A DNA stretch of 64,000 bases from Schlegelella_A sp038318385 (lineage in GTDB: Bacteria > Pseudomonadota > Gammaproteobacteria > Burkholderiales > Burkholderiaceae_C), in assembly GCA_038318385.1 (NCBI GenBank), contig JBBQCD010000007.1, positions 37,858 through 101,857 of the forward strand, given 5' to 3'. Positions 1 through 8,114 of this stretch are shown piece by piece; within the stretch, counting starts at the first letter, position 1; every line of letters starts with the position of its first letter. The translations under genes were made by a program, and so were the position numbers. The notes under the pieces were generated by a model. That model was not told the DNA's origin, searched no databases, and saw only the letters and a list, made by a program, of their open reading frames with translations.

Positions 1-1
1 C

Positions 2-49
2 GAGAACTATCGCCAGGCCTATCTGGATATCCGTCGTCTGGGGGTCTGA
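2..49 (+). CDS. C-terminal end of an unidentified gene (partial)
   Basis: The first bases read in one frame as the 15-residue tail ENYRQAYLDIRRLGV followed by TGA. The codon usage is like that of the neighbours. The tail is too short to name a family. The gene runs off the left edge and converges on the minus-strand hydrolase gene 15 bases further on. Confidence 0.5.
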   Translation, partial: ENYRQAYLDIRRLGV

Positions 50-64
50 ACCGGCGTCGTCGAT

Positions 65-925
65 TCAGCGGGCGCCGAGCCCGAGAAGATCGAGCCCGAG
101 CCGGTGGACCCGGCATGCCGGATCGGCGAGGTCGTGCAGCACGTTCATGTGGTGGCGCCCGGGCACGGTCTCGCAGACGGGAACCCCGCGCCGTCCCCAT
201 GCGCGCGCGATCAGGCGCGTCTGGCGCAGGAACTCCTCGCTCTCGTCGGCGCCGACGACCGCGTAGAGCCGTGTGCCCGAGGGTCGCGGCATCAGCGCCG
301 GACTCAGGCGACGCGCCGACACCTCGTCCAGGTGCAGATCCGGAGCCAGGAACGGCGCGTGGCGCAGCGGCGCGAGCTCGAAGACGCCCGAGACGGCAAG
401 GGCGGACCCGACCAGCCGTGACGGCAGGTCGGCGGCCACCGCGGGCCAGTCGCAGCACAGCAGCAGCGCGGCCAGATGGCCGCCGGCGGAGTGGCCGGTG
501 ACGACGATGCGCGACGGGTCGCCGCCATAGGTGACCGCATGCCGGTGCACCCACGCCAGCGCTTGCACCAACTGCAGGGCGATCGTCTCGATCGTCACCG
601 CCGGGCACAGGGCATAGTTCGGCAGCACGACCATCGCGCCCGCGGCGACATACGGCGCAGCAACGAAACTCTGGTCGCGCTTGTCGAGAGCGCGCCAGTA
701 GCCGCCGTGGATGTACACCAGCACCGGCGCGCCGGTGTGCGGCGGCAGGAATACATCGAGCGTCTCGCTCGCATCGGCACCGTAGGCGACGTCGAGCCTC
801 GCGTCGAGTCGCGCGCGCGCCGCCATCGAGGCGTCATGCCAGTGGGCGAGGATCTGCGGGTGCTCGGCGATGCGGGCGCGGTTGTCGTACTGCGCGTCGT
901 GCCAGCGCGGCGAGCGACGGGTCAT
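65..925 (-). CDS. alpha/beta hydrolase (esterase / arylformamidase-like)
   Basis: This 286-residue protein is predicted to be a cytoplasmic serine hydrolase. An HGGYW oxyanion motif lies near residue 73 and the nucleophile elbow GHSAGGH puts the catalytic serine at residue 146. A later GRHHMN segment probably carries the catalytic histidine. The HGGYW type is found in small-ester hydrolases and in alpha/beta-type arylformamidases, and I cannot choose between them. I chose the ATG at 925 because it overlaps the stop of the upstream TetR gene as ATGA, which implies translational coupling. A longer reading frame exists but would run into the TetR gene. Co-transcription with the regulator suggests that it handles the same compound class as the divergent cluster. 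Confidence 0.85.
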   Translation of the reverse strand: MTRRSPRWHDAQYDNRARIAEHPQILAHWHDASMAARARLDARLDVAYGADASETLDVFLPPHTGAPVLVYIHGGYWRALDKRDQSFVAAPYVAAGAMVVLPNYALCPAVTIETIALQLVQALAWVHRHAVTYGGDPSRIVVTGHSAGGHLAALLLCCDWPAVAADLPSRLVGSALAVSGVFELAPLRHAPFLAPDLHLDEVSARRLSPALMPRPSGTRLYAVVGADESEEFLRQTRLIARAWGRRGVPVCETVPGRHHMNVLHDLADPACRVHRLGLDLLGLGAR

Positions 926-1581
926 GGTTTGCTGCGCTTGCGGGGAGTCGCCGAATCGCGCAATGCGGCATCGATCAGCGCCTCCGCCATCCACAGCGCG
1001 GTGCGCTCGATCTCGCGATCACCCAGCCCCCAGATGTCCTTGAGGATGATGTAGGGCTCGATGCCGTAGATGATCGACAGCGCCTTGTGCAGGCGCGCCC
1101 GGCTGGCCGGGGTGAGTTCCGTTGCCAGCGGCGCGATGGCGTGGGCGAGGATGCGCACGCGGTGGCCGCGACGGTAGGGTTCTTCTTCCAGCAATCCGGC
1201 GCGGTCCAGCGCCCACTGCTCGAGCGCGAGTTGTGCCGCCGCCCGGAGTTGCGGTTCGAATTCCTTGAACCGCGGGAAGGTCTGGACGAACAGTTCGTGC
1301 ACGCGCTCGCGACCGGTGCGGTTGTCGGACGCGAGCTTGCGCACCGGGCCGAGCGAGGTGTCGATGACCGCGGTGACGAGTGCGCTGCGACTCGGGAAGT
1401 AGCGGTAGGCCGTGGCGCGCGGAATCTTCGAGCGCACTGCCACTTCGGCCACCGTCGGGATGTGCCCGTCCTGCTGGATCAGGGCCATCGCGGTGTCGAG
1501 CAGCAGCCGGAACTTCGCCGCCTTGGCGCCGCGATCGGGCGGCGTCGGCGCGGTGGTCGGCAGGGGACGTGAAGCGGCCAT
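922..1581 (-). CDS. TetR/AcrR family transcriptional regulator
   Basis: This is a 219-residue repressor-type protein. An N-terminal helix-turn-helix lies at about residues 42-62, ending in the typical TAYRYFPSRSAL segment, and an all-helical ligand domain follows. The ATG at 1581 gives the usual TetR length; an upstream in-frame start would add 30 residues of uncharacteristic sequence. It is divergent from the long catabolic cluster that begins at 1737. The 155-base gap between them holds a palindrome (1662-1677) that is a candidate operator. Its likely role, by inference, is to control the divergent cluster and its own operon in response to the substrate or an intermediate. Confidence 0.88.
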   Translation of the reverse strand: MAASRPLPTTAPTPPDRGAKAAKFRLLLDTAMALIQQDGHIPTVAEVAVRSKIPRATAYRYFPSRSALVTAVIDTSLGPVRKLASDNRTGRERVHELFVQTFPRFKEFEPQLRAAAQLALEQWALDRAGLLEEEPYRRGHRVRILAHAIAPLATELTPASRARLHKALSIIYGIEPYIILKDIWGLGDREIERTALWMAEALIDAALRDSATPRKRSKP

Positions 1582-1661
1582 GCGGGTTTGTCCGAAGAGT
1601 CTCGGGTACGAGGCGGCTTGCGGCCGAGCTTGGGCGGAACGTATGATCACCCAACGAGTTT

Positions 1662-1677
1662 TGAGATTCAAGTCTCA
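1662..1677. promoter_or_regulatory. candidate TetR operator palindrome
   Basis: The 16-base element has perfect outer arms TGAGA and TCTCA, and 12 of its 16 positions are symmetric. It lies in the gap between the divergent TetR gene and the FAH-family gene, where a shared operator is expected. This assignment rests on position and symmetry only. Confidence 0.5.
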
Positions 1678-1736
1678 GTTGATTCCTTTCCGAAGTTTCG
1701 CCCAAGTCGCGAGCCGCCACTGGAGATGAAAACCCG

Positions 1737-2621
1737 ATGCGCTTAGCCAGCTGGAGCTGGGGCGGCCGCGACCACGTCGGCACGATCACGCCGTGCGGAC
1801 GCGAGGCCACGCCCCTGGTCTGCGCCGACCCGGCGCGCGGCGCGCTGCCCCTGGTCGAGGCACTGGTCGGCGGCGCGGGGTTGCCGGCGGCGGCGGGTCC
1901 GCGCATCCCGGTCGATCAGATCACGTTGCGGGCACCGCTGCCGCTCCCGCGCCGGGGGCTTTTCTGCGTCGGGCGGAACTACCGCGCCCATGCCGCCGAA
2001 CTCGCCACGTCGGTGTTCGCCTCCAGTGCCCCGCCGAAGGAGGACGGCTGGCCGATCGTCTTCACCAAGCTCGCCGAATGTGTCGTCGGCCCGCACGCCG
2101 TGGTCCGGCTGCCGGGTGCGGCGGTGTCGACGCAGATCGATTACGAGTCCGAGCTCGCGGTCCTCATCGGCCGCGGCGGCCGAGACATCGCACGCGGCCG
2201 GGCGATGGACCATGTCTTCGGCTACACCATCGTCAACGATGTCACCGCGCGCGACGTCCAGGTCCGGCACCAGCAATGGGACCTCGGCAAGAGCTTCGAC
2301 ACCTTCTGCCCGATGGGGCCGTGGATCGTCGGCGCCGACGAGCTCGACGGCCGCGACGTGCGCGTGCGCGGCTGGGTGACTCCGGCGGGCGGCAGCGCCG
2401 AGCTGCGCCAGGATGCGTCGACGAAGGACTTCATCTTCGACATCCCGACCCTGATCGAGACCTGCTCGCGCGGCATCACGCTGTTCCCGGGCGACATCAT
2501 CGCCACCGGGACGCCTGCCGGCGTCGGCATGGGGTTCGCGCCGCCGCGCTTCCTCGCCTCCGGCGACGTCGTGCGGATCGAGATCGACGGCATCGGCGCG
2601 ATCGAGAACCGCTTCGAGTGA
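1737..2621 (+). CDS. fumarylacetoacetate hydrolase (FAH) family protein
   Basis: This 294-residue protein contains the FAH catalytic fold, used by hydrolases, decarboxylases or hydratases acting on diketo or oxo-acid compounds. Predicted metal ligands are E137 and E139 in DYESELAVLIG and D168 in the NDVTARD segment. The C-terminal GDIIATGTPAGVG segment is typical of the family. A GGAG ribosome site lies about ten bases before the ATG. It is the first gene of a cluster of tightly packed, often overlapping genes. The substrate is unknown; the family also includes 2-keto-3-deoxy-sugar dehydratases and acylpyruvases. Confidence 0.88.
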   Translation: MRLASWSWGGRDHVGTITPCGREATPLVCADPARGALPLVEALVGGAGLPAAAGPRIPVDQITLRAPLPLPRRGLFCVGRNYRAHAAELATSVFASSAPPKEDGWPIVFTKLAECVVGPHAVVRLPGAAVSTQIDYESELAVLIGRGGRDIARGRAMDHVFGYTIVNDVTARDVQVRHQQWDLGKSFDTFCPMGPWIVGADELDGRDVRVRGWVTPAGGSAELRQDASTKDFIFDIPTLIETCSRGITLFPGDIIATGTPAGVGMGFAPPRFLASGDVVRIEIDGIGAIENRFE

Positions 2622-2631
2622 GGGCACGCCA

Positions 2632-3423
2632 ATGACCCTGCACCTGATCGAGCGCGTGGCGGTGGAAGACGAGGGCGAAGGCGACGCCGCGGTCTGCATC
2701 CACGGCCTGGGCGGCAGTTCCAACACCTGGACGCCGCTGATGCCGGCGCTCGCCCGCCACCGTGTGGTGCGCATCGACCTCCCCGGCAGCGGCCGTTCGC
2801 AACGCGTCGAGGGCGCGCTGTCGATCGCTCGCTACGTCGACACGGTGCTGTCGGTCTGTACCCGCCTGGACATCGGCCGCGCCCATTTCCTCGGCCATTC
2901 GATGGGCACGATCGTCTGCCAGCACCTGGCCGCCGTCGAGCCGCGCCGGGTGCGCAGCCTGGCGCTCTTCGGCCCGCTGATCGCCCCGCCCGACGCCGCG
3001 CGCGCGGCCATGCGCGGACGTGCCGCGAAAGCGCGCGAGGGCGCCGCCGGCATGCAGGAGATCACCGAGGCGCTGTTGCGAGCCGCCGTGTCCGCCGACA
3101 CGCGTGAGCGCCAGCCGGTCGCGGTCGCATTCGTGCGCGAGAGCCTGATGCGCCAGGAAGGCGAGGGTTATGCGCGCAGCTGCGCGGCGCTCGCCGATGC
3201 GCCGGCCGCGGCGGTCGAGAAGATCGAGGCGCCCACGCTGCTCGTCACCGGGGACGAGGACGGCGTGGCGCCGCCGCAGTCGGTTCGCTCGATGGCCGAG
3301 CGCCTGCAGGGAGTGCGCAGCAAGCGGGTCGTCGTCCTGCCGCGCTGCGGCCACTGGGCGCCGGTGGAACGCAGCGACGAGTGCGTGCGCGAGCTGCGCG
3401 CGTTCCTCGCCGAGCAACGCTGA
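2632..3423 (+). CDS. alpha/beta hydrolase (3-oxoadipate enol-lactonase-like)
   Basis: This 263-residue alpha/beta hydrolase has an HGLGG oxyanion region near residue 24. The nucleophile elbow GHSMG places Ser90, the acid lies in a GDEDGVAP segment, and a catalytic histidine sits in RCGHWAP. The overall pattern resembles lactonases and C-C hydrolases of the PcaD/MhpC group. It follows the FAH gene by ten bases and precedes two amidohydrolase genes, so it likely performs a ring-opening or ester-cleaving step of the same pathway. The substrate cannot be read from sequence. Confidence 0.85.
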   Translation: MTLHLIERVAVEDEGEGDAAVCIHGLGGSSNTWTPLMPALARHRVVRIDLPGSGRSQRVEGALSIARYVDTVLSVCTRLDIGRAHFLGHSMGTIVCQHLAAVEPRRVRSLALFGPLIAPPDAARAAMRGRAAKAREGAAGMQEITEALLRAAVSADTRERQPVAVAFVRESLMRQEGEGYARSCAALADAPAAAVEKIEAPTLLVTGDEDGVAPPQSVRSMAERLQGVRSKRVVVLPRCGHWAPVERSDECVRELRAFLAEQR

Positions 3424-3437
3424 GAAGGAGAGTCTCC

Positions 3438-4733
3438 ATGGCCGACGTCCTCTTCACCAATGTCCGAATCTTCGATGGCTCGGGCGACATGCCGTACACC
3501 GGCGAACTGCTGGTGCAGGGCAACCGCATCACCCGGGTCGGCCGCACCGGCTACGGCGCGCGCACGCCGCCGGTTCTCGGCGCGCAGGTGATCGACGGCG
3601 CCGGCGCCTTCCTGATGCCGGGCATGGTCGAGGCCCACACGCATTTCTCGTGGAACGACCAGCCGACGCTCGACGCCATCCAGCGGATGCCGCCGGAGGA
3701 GCACATCCTCTGGTGCGCGCAGGTCGCCGAGCGCTATCTCGACATGGGCTGGACGTCCTGCGTCGGCGCCGCCGCGGCCAAGCCGCGGCTGGACGTCGTC
3801 ATCCGCAATGCCATCAACGATGGCTCCATCGTCGGTCCGCGCTACCTGGCTGCGAGCCAGGAAATCACGGTGCCGGGGGGCCTGGGCGACACCACCCAGC
3901 CGCACCTGCCGCAGCCCGAGTTCGCGTTCGGCGCGATCGTCTCCGGCGCCGAGGAGATGCGCCGCTGCGTGCGCATGTTCGCCAAGTACGGCGTCGACTC
4001 GGTCAAGATCAATCTCTCCGGCGAGTCCATCACCGGGATGCCGAGCGAGCGCAGCCAGTTCACCGAGGCCGAGGTCACGACCTGCGTCGAGGAAGCCAAG
4101 GCCTGGGGCAAGCGCGTCGCCGCGCACGCCCGCTCCACCTGGGCGATCAAGACCTGCGTCAGGCAGGGCATCGAGGTCATCTATCACGCGAGCTTCACCG
4201 ACACCGAGGCGCTCGACCTGCTCGAGGCCCACAAGAAGGAACACTTCATCGCGCCGGGCCTGGCCTGGCTCGTCAACACCTCGCACCACGCCAGCGAATG
4301 GGGCCTCACGCCCGAGGTGACGAAGAAGATGGGCTACCACCGCGAGCTCGACGCGGCGCTCGAATCGATGCGCGCGCTGCGAAAGCGCGACGTCCGCATC
4401 CTGCCCGGTGGCGACTACGGCTTCGCGTGGACGCCCCACGGCACCAACGCCAAGGATCTCGAATATTTCGTCAAGCTCGTCGGCATGAGCCCGATGGAAG
4501 CGCTGCTGTCGGCCACCGCCTGGGGCGGGCCGATGATGCGCATGCCCGAGGGCGAGCGCATCGGCCAGCTGAAGGACGGCTACCTCGCCGACCTCCTCCT
4601 GATCGACGGCGACCCGCTGGCCGACATCACCGTGCTGCAGGACAAGGCGCGCATCCTGGCGGTGATGAAGGACGGCCACTTCCACCGCGCCCCCGCCGCA
4701 CGCGTCGCCCGTTCGACCCGCTGGGCCGCCTGA
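3438..4733 (+). CDS. metal-dependent amidohydrolase, copy 1
   Basis: This 431-residue protein belongs to the amidohydrolase superfamily, in the imidazolonepropionase/prolidase-like branch. The binuclear site is complete: HTH with H67 and H69, a probable carbamylated lysine K190 in VKINLSG, H230 in AAHARS, H250 in IYHASF, and D326 in LPGGDYGF. The N- and C-terminal parts form the usual beta-sandwich (NVRIFDGSG; GYLADLLLIDGDPL). I chose the ATG at 3438 because an AAGGAGAG site precedes it. There is no signal peptide, so it acts in the cytoplasm. A clear paralogue lies immediately downstream. Confidence 0.92.
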   Translation: MADVLFTNVRIFDGSGDMPYTGELLVQGNRITRVGRTGYGARTPPVLGAQVIDGAGAFLMPGMVEAHTHFSWNDQPTLDAIQRMPPEEHILWCAQVAERYLDMGWTSCVGAAAAKPRLDVVIRNAINDGSIVGPRYLAASQEITVPGGLGDTTQPHLPQPEFAFGAIVSGAEEMRRCVRMFAKYGVDSVKINLSGESITGMPSERSQFTEAEVTTCVEEAKAWGKRVAAHARSTWAIKTCVRQGIEVIYHASFTDTEALDLLEAHKKEHFIAPGLAWLVNTSHHASEWGLTPEVTKKMGYHRELDAALESMRALRKRDVRILPGGDYGFAWTPHGTNAKDLEYFVKLVGMSPMEALLSATAWGGPMMRMPEGERIGQLKDGYLADLLLIDGDPLADITVLQDKARILAVMKDGHFHRAPAARVARSTRWAA

Positions 4734-4744
4734 GGAGCATCGTC

Positions 4745-6034
4745 ATGGCCGATACCACCACTCTCTTTACCAACGTCCGCATCCTCGACGGCAGCGGCGC
4801 CATGCCCTACACCGGCAGCGTGCTGGTGCAGGGCAACCGCATCCGCCAGGTCGGCCGCAGCACCGCGCCGATCGCGCCCGGCGCGGCGATGGTGATCGAC
4901 GCCGCCGGCGCGACGCTGATGCCCGGCATGGTCGAGGCTCACACGCACTTTTCCTGGAACGACTCGGCCACGCTCGCCGGCATCCAGACGATGCCGCTCG
5001 AGGAGCACGTGCTCTGGTGCGCCAAGGTCGCCAAGCGCTACCTCGAGGCCGGGTGGACGTCGTGCGTCGGCGCCGCGTGCGCCAAGCCCCGCCTGGACGT
5101 GGTGATCCGCAACGCGATCAATTCGGGGCAGATCCCCGGCCCGCGCTATCTCGCGGCGAGCCAGGAGATCACGGTTCCCGGCGGGCTCGGCGACGAGACC
5201 CTGCCGCACCTGCCGTTTCCGGAGTTCAGCTTCGGCGTCAACGTCAACTCCGCCGACGAGATGAGAAAGGCGGTGCGGATGTTCCTGAAGTACGGCGTCG
5301 ACTCGATCAAGCTGAACCTTTCGGGCGACAACTTCACGCCCGATTCCCCGGCCGACACGACCTGGATGAGCGATGCCGAGGTGGCTGCGGCGATGGACGA
5401 AGTCCGGGTGCGCGGCAAGCGCGGCACCGCCCATGCGCGCTCCGCGGCGAGCGTCAAGCAGGCGCTGCGCCACGGCATCGACGTGATCTACCACGCCAGC
5501 TTCTCCGACACCGAATCGCTCGACATGCTCGAAGCGGCGAAGGACCGCGTCTTCGTCGCCCCCGGCATCGCCATCCTCTATGCGATGCTGCACGAGGCCG
5601 AGCCCTGGGGCATCACCAACGCCAAGGCGACGGCGATGGGCTATCAGGTCGAGTGGGATGCGGCACTCGAGTCCCTGCGCGCGATGCACCGGCGCGGCAT
5701 CCGGGTGCTGCCGGGCGGGGACTACGGTTTCGCCTTCACGCCGCATTGCCAGAACGCGCGCGACCTCGAGTTCTTCGTCAAGTACCTCGGCTTCACACCG
5801 ATGGAGGCGATCCGCAGCGCCACGCTCTACGGCGGCCAGATCATGATGCGCGGAAACGAACTCGGCCAGGTGAAGGAAGGCTTCCTCGCCGACCTGCTGC
5901 TGGTCGACGGCGATCCGCTCGCGAACCTGTCGATCCTGCGCGATCCGAAGCGGCTGCTCGCGGTGATGAAGGACGGCGTCTTCGCCAAGGCGCCCGAGAT
6001 CGCGTCGCAACGTGCCTGGGAGCGTGCTGCATGA
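4745..6034 (+). CDS. metal-dependent amidohydrolase, copy 2
   Basis: This 429-residue protein is a close paralogue of the preceding gene and aligns along its full length. It keeps every metal ligand: H66 and H68 in AHTHFSW, the lysine in IKLNLSG, the histidines in TAHARS and IYHASF, and the aspartate in LPGGDYGF. The differences cluster between the strands, which suggests a change in substrate rather than loss of function. The gap to copy 1 is 11 bases. Its stop overlaps the start of the ABC permease as ATGA, so hydrolysis and import are translationally linked. Confidence 0.92.
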   Translation: MADTTTLFTNVRILDGSGAMPYTGSVLVQGNRIRQVGRSTAPIAPGAAMVIDAAGATLMPGMVEAHTHFSWNDSATLAGIQTMPLEEHVLWCAKVAKRYLEAGWTSCVGAACAKPRLDVVIRNAINSGQIPGPRYLAASQEITVPGGLGDETLPHLPFPEFSFGVNVNSADEMRKAVRMFLKYGVDSIKLNLSGDNFTPDSPADTTWMSDAEVAAAMDEVRVRGKRGTAHARSAASVKQALRHGIDVIYHASFSDTESLDMLEAAKDRVFVAPGIAILYAMLHEAEPWGITNAKATAMGYQVEWDAALESLRAMHRRGIRVLPGGDYGFAFTPHCQNARDLEFFVKYLGFTPMEAIRSATLYGGQIMMRGNELGQVKEGFLADLLLVDGDPLANLSILRDPKRLLAVMKDGVFAKAPEIASQRAWERAA

Positions 6035-6975
6035 CGCAACGCAGCCGTTGGCTGCCCTGGCTGCTGTGGATCGTCCCGCTGGCGCTGCTGTCGGCCTGGG
6101 CGCTGGCCGACAACGCCCGGCTCTACCTCACCACGCTGCTCAACGGTCTGACCCTGGCCTCGCTGTACTTCCTCGTGGCCAGCGGCTTCACACTGGTCTT
6201 CGGGCTGATGCGCAATGTCAACCTCGCCCACGGTTCGCTCTACCTGTTCGGCGCCTACGTCGGCTGGATGGCCGGCGAGGCAACCGGCTCCTGGGTGGTG
6301 GCGGTGATGGCCGGGTTTCTCGCCGCGGCCATCGTCGGCCTGCTGCTGCAGCTCCTCGTCTTTCGCCACATGCAGGGCGAGGACCTGCGCCAGACCCTGG
6401 TGACGATCGGTCTGTCGATCGTGCTGGCCGACGTGATGCTCTGGATCTGGGGCGCCGAGATCTACACCTTCGATCCGCCGGCCTGGATCTACGGCGCGAC
6501 GCCGATTCCGGTGGTCGAGTTCTTCCCGACCTATCGCCTCGCCGTCTTCCTGGCGGCCGTGGCGATCGGCGTGGGCCTCTGGGGCTTTCTCAACCGCACC
6601 CGCATCGGCATGATGATCCGCGCCGGCGTCGACGACCGCGGCATGCTGGGGGCTTCCGGCGTCAACGTCCAGCTCGTGTTCGCCGTGACCTTCGCGATCG
6701 GCGCCGGCATGGCGGGGCTCGCCGGGGTCGTCGGCGGCACCGCGCTCTCGGTCTCGCCCGGCGAAGACACCCGCTACCTGCTGGCGTCGCTCGTCGTCGT
6801 CATCGTCGGCGGCATGGGCAGCGTCGTCGGTGCGGCGATCGGTGCCTTGCTGATCGGCCTGGCCGAGCAGTTCGGCCTGGCGTATGCGCCGACCTACAGC
6901 GTCGTCTTCACGTTCGTGATCATGGTCGTCGCGCTCGCCTTCAAGCCACGCGGCATCATGGGGAAGGCCGCATGA
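6031..6975 (+). CDS. branched-chain-amino-acid-type ABC transporter permease (LivH type)
   Basis: This 314-residue inner-membrane permease has about eight hydrophobic segments. It carries the family signatures NGLTLASLYFLVASGFTL near the N-terminus and VVVIVGGMGSVVGA near the C-terminus. It overlaps the amidohydrolase stop (ATGA) and the next permease (ATGA). With the following genes it forms a complete HAAT-type importer. The family carries branched-chain amino acids, amides, urea and many aromatic or carboxylic substrates, so the name does not fix the ligand. Confidence 0.92.
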   Translation: MTQRSRWLPWLLWIVPLALLSAWALADNARLYLTTLLNGLTLASLYFLVASGFTLVFGLMRNVNLAHGSLYLFGAYVGWMAGEATGSWVVAVMAGFLAAAIVGLLLQLLVFRHMQGEDLRQTLVTIGLSIVLADVMLWIWGAEIYTFDPPAWIYGATPIPVVEFFPTYRLAVFLAAVAIGVGLWGFLNRTRIGMMIRAGVDDRGMLGASGVNVQLVFAVTFAIGAGMAGLAGVVGGTALSVSPGEDTRYLLASLVVVIVGGMGSVVGAAIGALLIGLAEQFGLAYAPTYSVVFTFVIMVVALAFKPRGIMGKAA

Positions 6976-8114
6976 GCGCCGCGAAGTGGCGGCGCGCGAT
7001 GAACACCGGCATCGTCGACCTGCCCGAGGTCGCGGCGCAACGTCCGGCTTCGGTCGGGGCGATGCGTCCCCCGACGGCAGCGTCGTCGCCCGCCGCGCCC
7101 GGCTTCTGGCGCTCCGCGCTGCGCGCCGTTCGAGCGCACCATGTCGTCGTCGGGGTGGCTGTCCTGGTCTATCCCTTCGTCGCCACGCCGTTCTTCACCT
7201 TCCAGATCGGCGCGCAATCGCTCGCCCTCGGTCTCATCGCCCTGTCCCTGACCTTCCTCGGCGGCTACGGCGGCATGGTTTCGCTCGCGCAGATGACGGT
7301 CGCGGGTCTGGCGGGCTATCTGGTCGCCATCTTCGGCAGCAGCAGCGTGGCGGCCATCAGCCTGGGCTGGCCCTGGTGGCTGGCGGTGTCGTTCGCGATC
7401 GTCCTGGCGACCGTCTTCTCGACACTCGTGGGCTGGCTGTCGGTGCGCACCGAGGGCATCTACACCATCATGATCACCTTGGCGATCGGCGTGGCCTTCT
7501 TCTATCTCGCCCAGCAGAACTACACCGTCTTCAACGGCCACGGCGGGTTCAGCCAGGTCGTCGCGCCGACCATCGGCGGCATCGACCTGCGCCAGCCGGT
7601 GCCGTTCTACTTCCTCGCGCTCGCCTGCGCCATGGGTGGCTACTTCTTCGTCGCCTACATCGTCCGCGCGCCCTTCGGCATCGCCCTGCAGGGCGTGCGC
7701 GACAACCCTCGGCGCATGAACGCGCTCGGCTACGCGGTAACCGCGCATCGTGTCGCCGCCTACGCCGTGGCCGGGCTGCTGGCAGCCGTCGGCGGCGTGC
7801 TGATGGTCTGGTACAACGCCCGCGTCTCGCCGGGCTCGATGAACACCGGCGCGATGATCAACATCCTCATCATCGCCGTCCTCGGCGGGATGAAGCGACC
7901 GATCGGCGCGTTCATCGGTGCCATCGTCTTCGTGCTGCTGCAGAACTTCGCCATCGACCTCGTCGATCGCGAGCGCTTCAACCTGGTGATCGGCGGGGTG
8001 TTCCTCGCGATCGTGCTGTTTTCCCCCGACGGCCTGCTCGGACTCTGGGCGAGGCTTCGTTCTCGACTGGGTTCCGGACGGAGCCCCCATTCCAACCAAA
8101 GGAGACTGCAGTGA
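6972..8114 (+). CDS. branched-chain-amino-acid-type ABC transporter permease (LivM type)
   Basis: This 380-residue permease has a poorly conserved N-terminal extension of about 50 residues, then the LivM core with LGLIALSLTFLGGYGGMVSLAQ and an EGIYTIMITLAIG segment. The loop RAPFGIALQGVRDNPRRMNALGY is the typical coupling region. It starts inside the stop of the LivH-type gene (ATGA) and ends in a GTGA overlap with the binding-protein gene. It pairs with the LivH-type protein to form the transmembrane channel. Confidence 0.92.
   Translation: MSAAKWRRAMNTGIVDLPEVAAQRPASVGAMRPPTAASSPAAPGFWRSALRAVRAHHVVVGVAVLVYPFVATPFFTFQIGAQSLALGLIALSLTFLGGYGGMVSLAQMTVAGLAGYLVAIFGSSSVAAISLGWPWWLAVSFAIVLATVFSTLVGWLSVRTEGIYTIMITLAIGVAFFYLAQQNYTVFNGHGGFSQVVAPTIGGIDLRQPVPFYFLALACAMGGYFFVAYIVRAPFGIALQGVRDNPRRMNALGYAVTAHRVAAYAVAGLLAAVGGVLMVWYNARVSPGSMNTGAMINILIIAVLGGMKRPIGAFIGAIVFVLLQNFAIDLVDRERFNLVIGGVFLAIVLFSPDGLLGLWARLRSRLGSGRSPHSNQRRLQ

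Noticed and set aside
3170..4744. Upstream in-frame extension of the second amidohydrolase to a 954-residue protein
   Set aside because: The extension covers the first amidohydrolase gene in the wrong frame and is Arg-rich nonsense. The ATG at 4745 gives the conserved family start.
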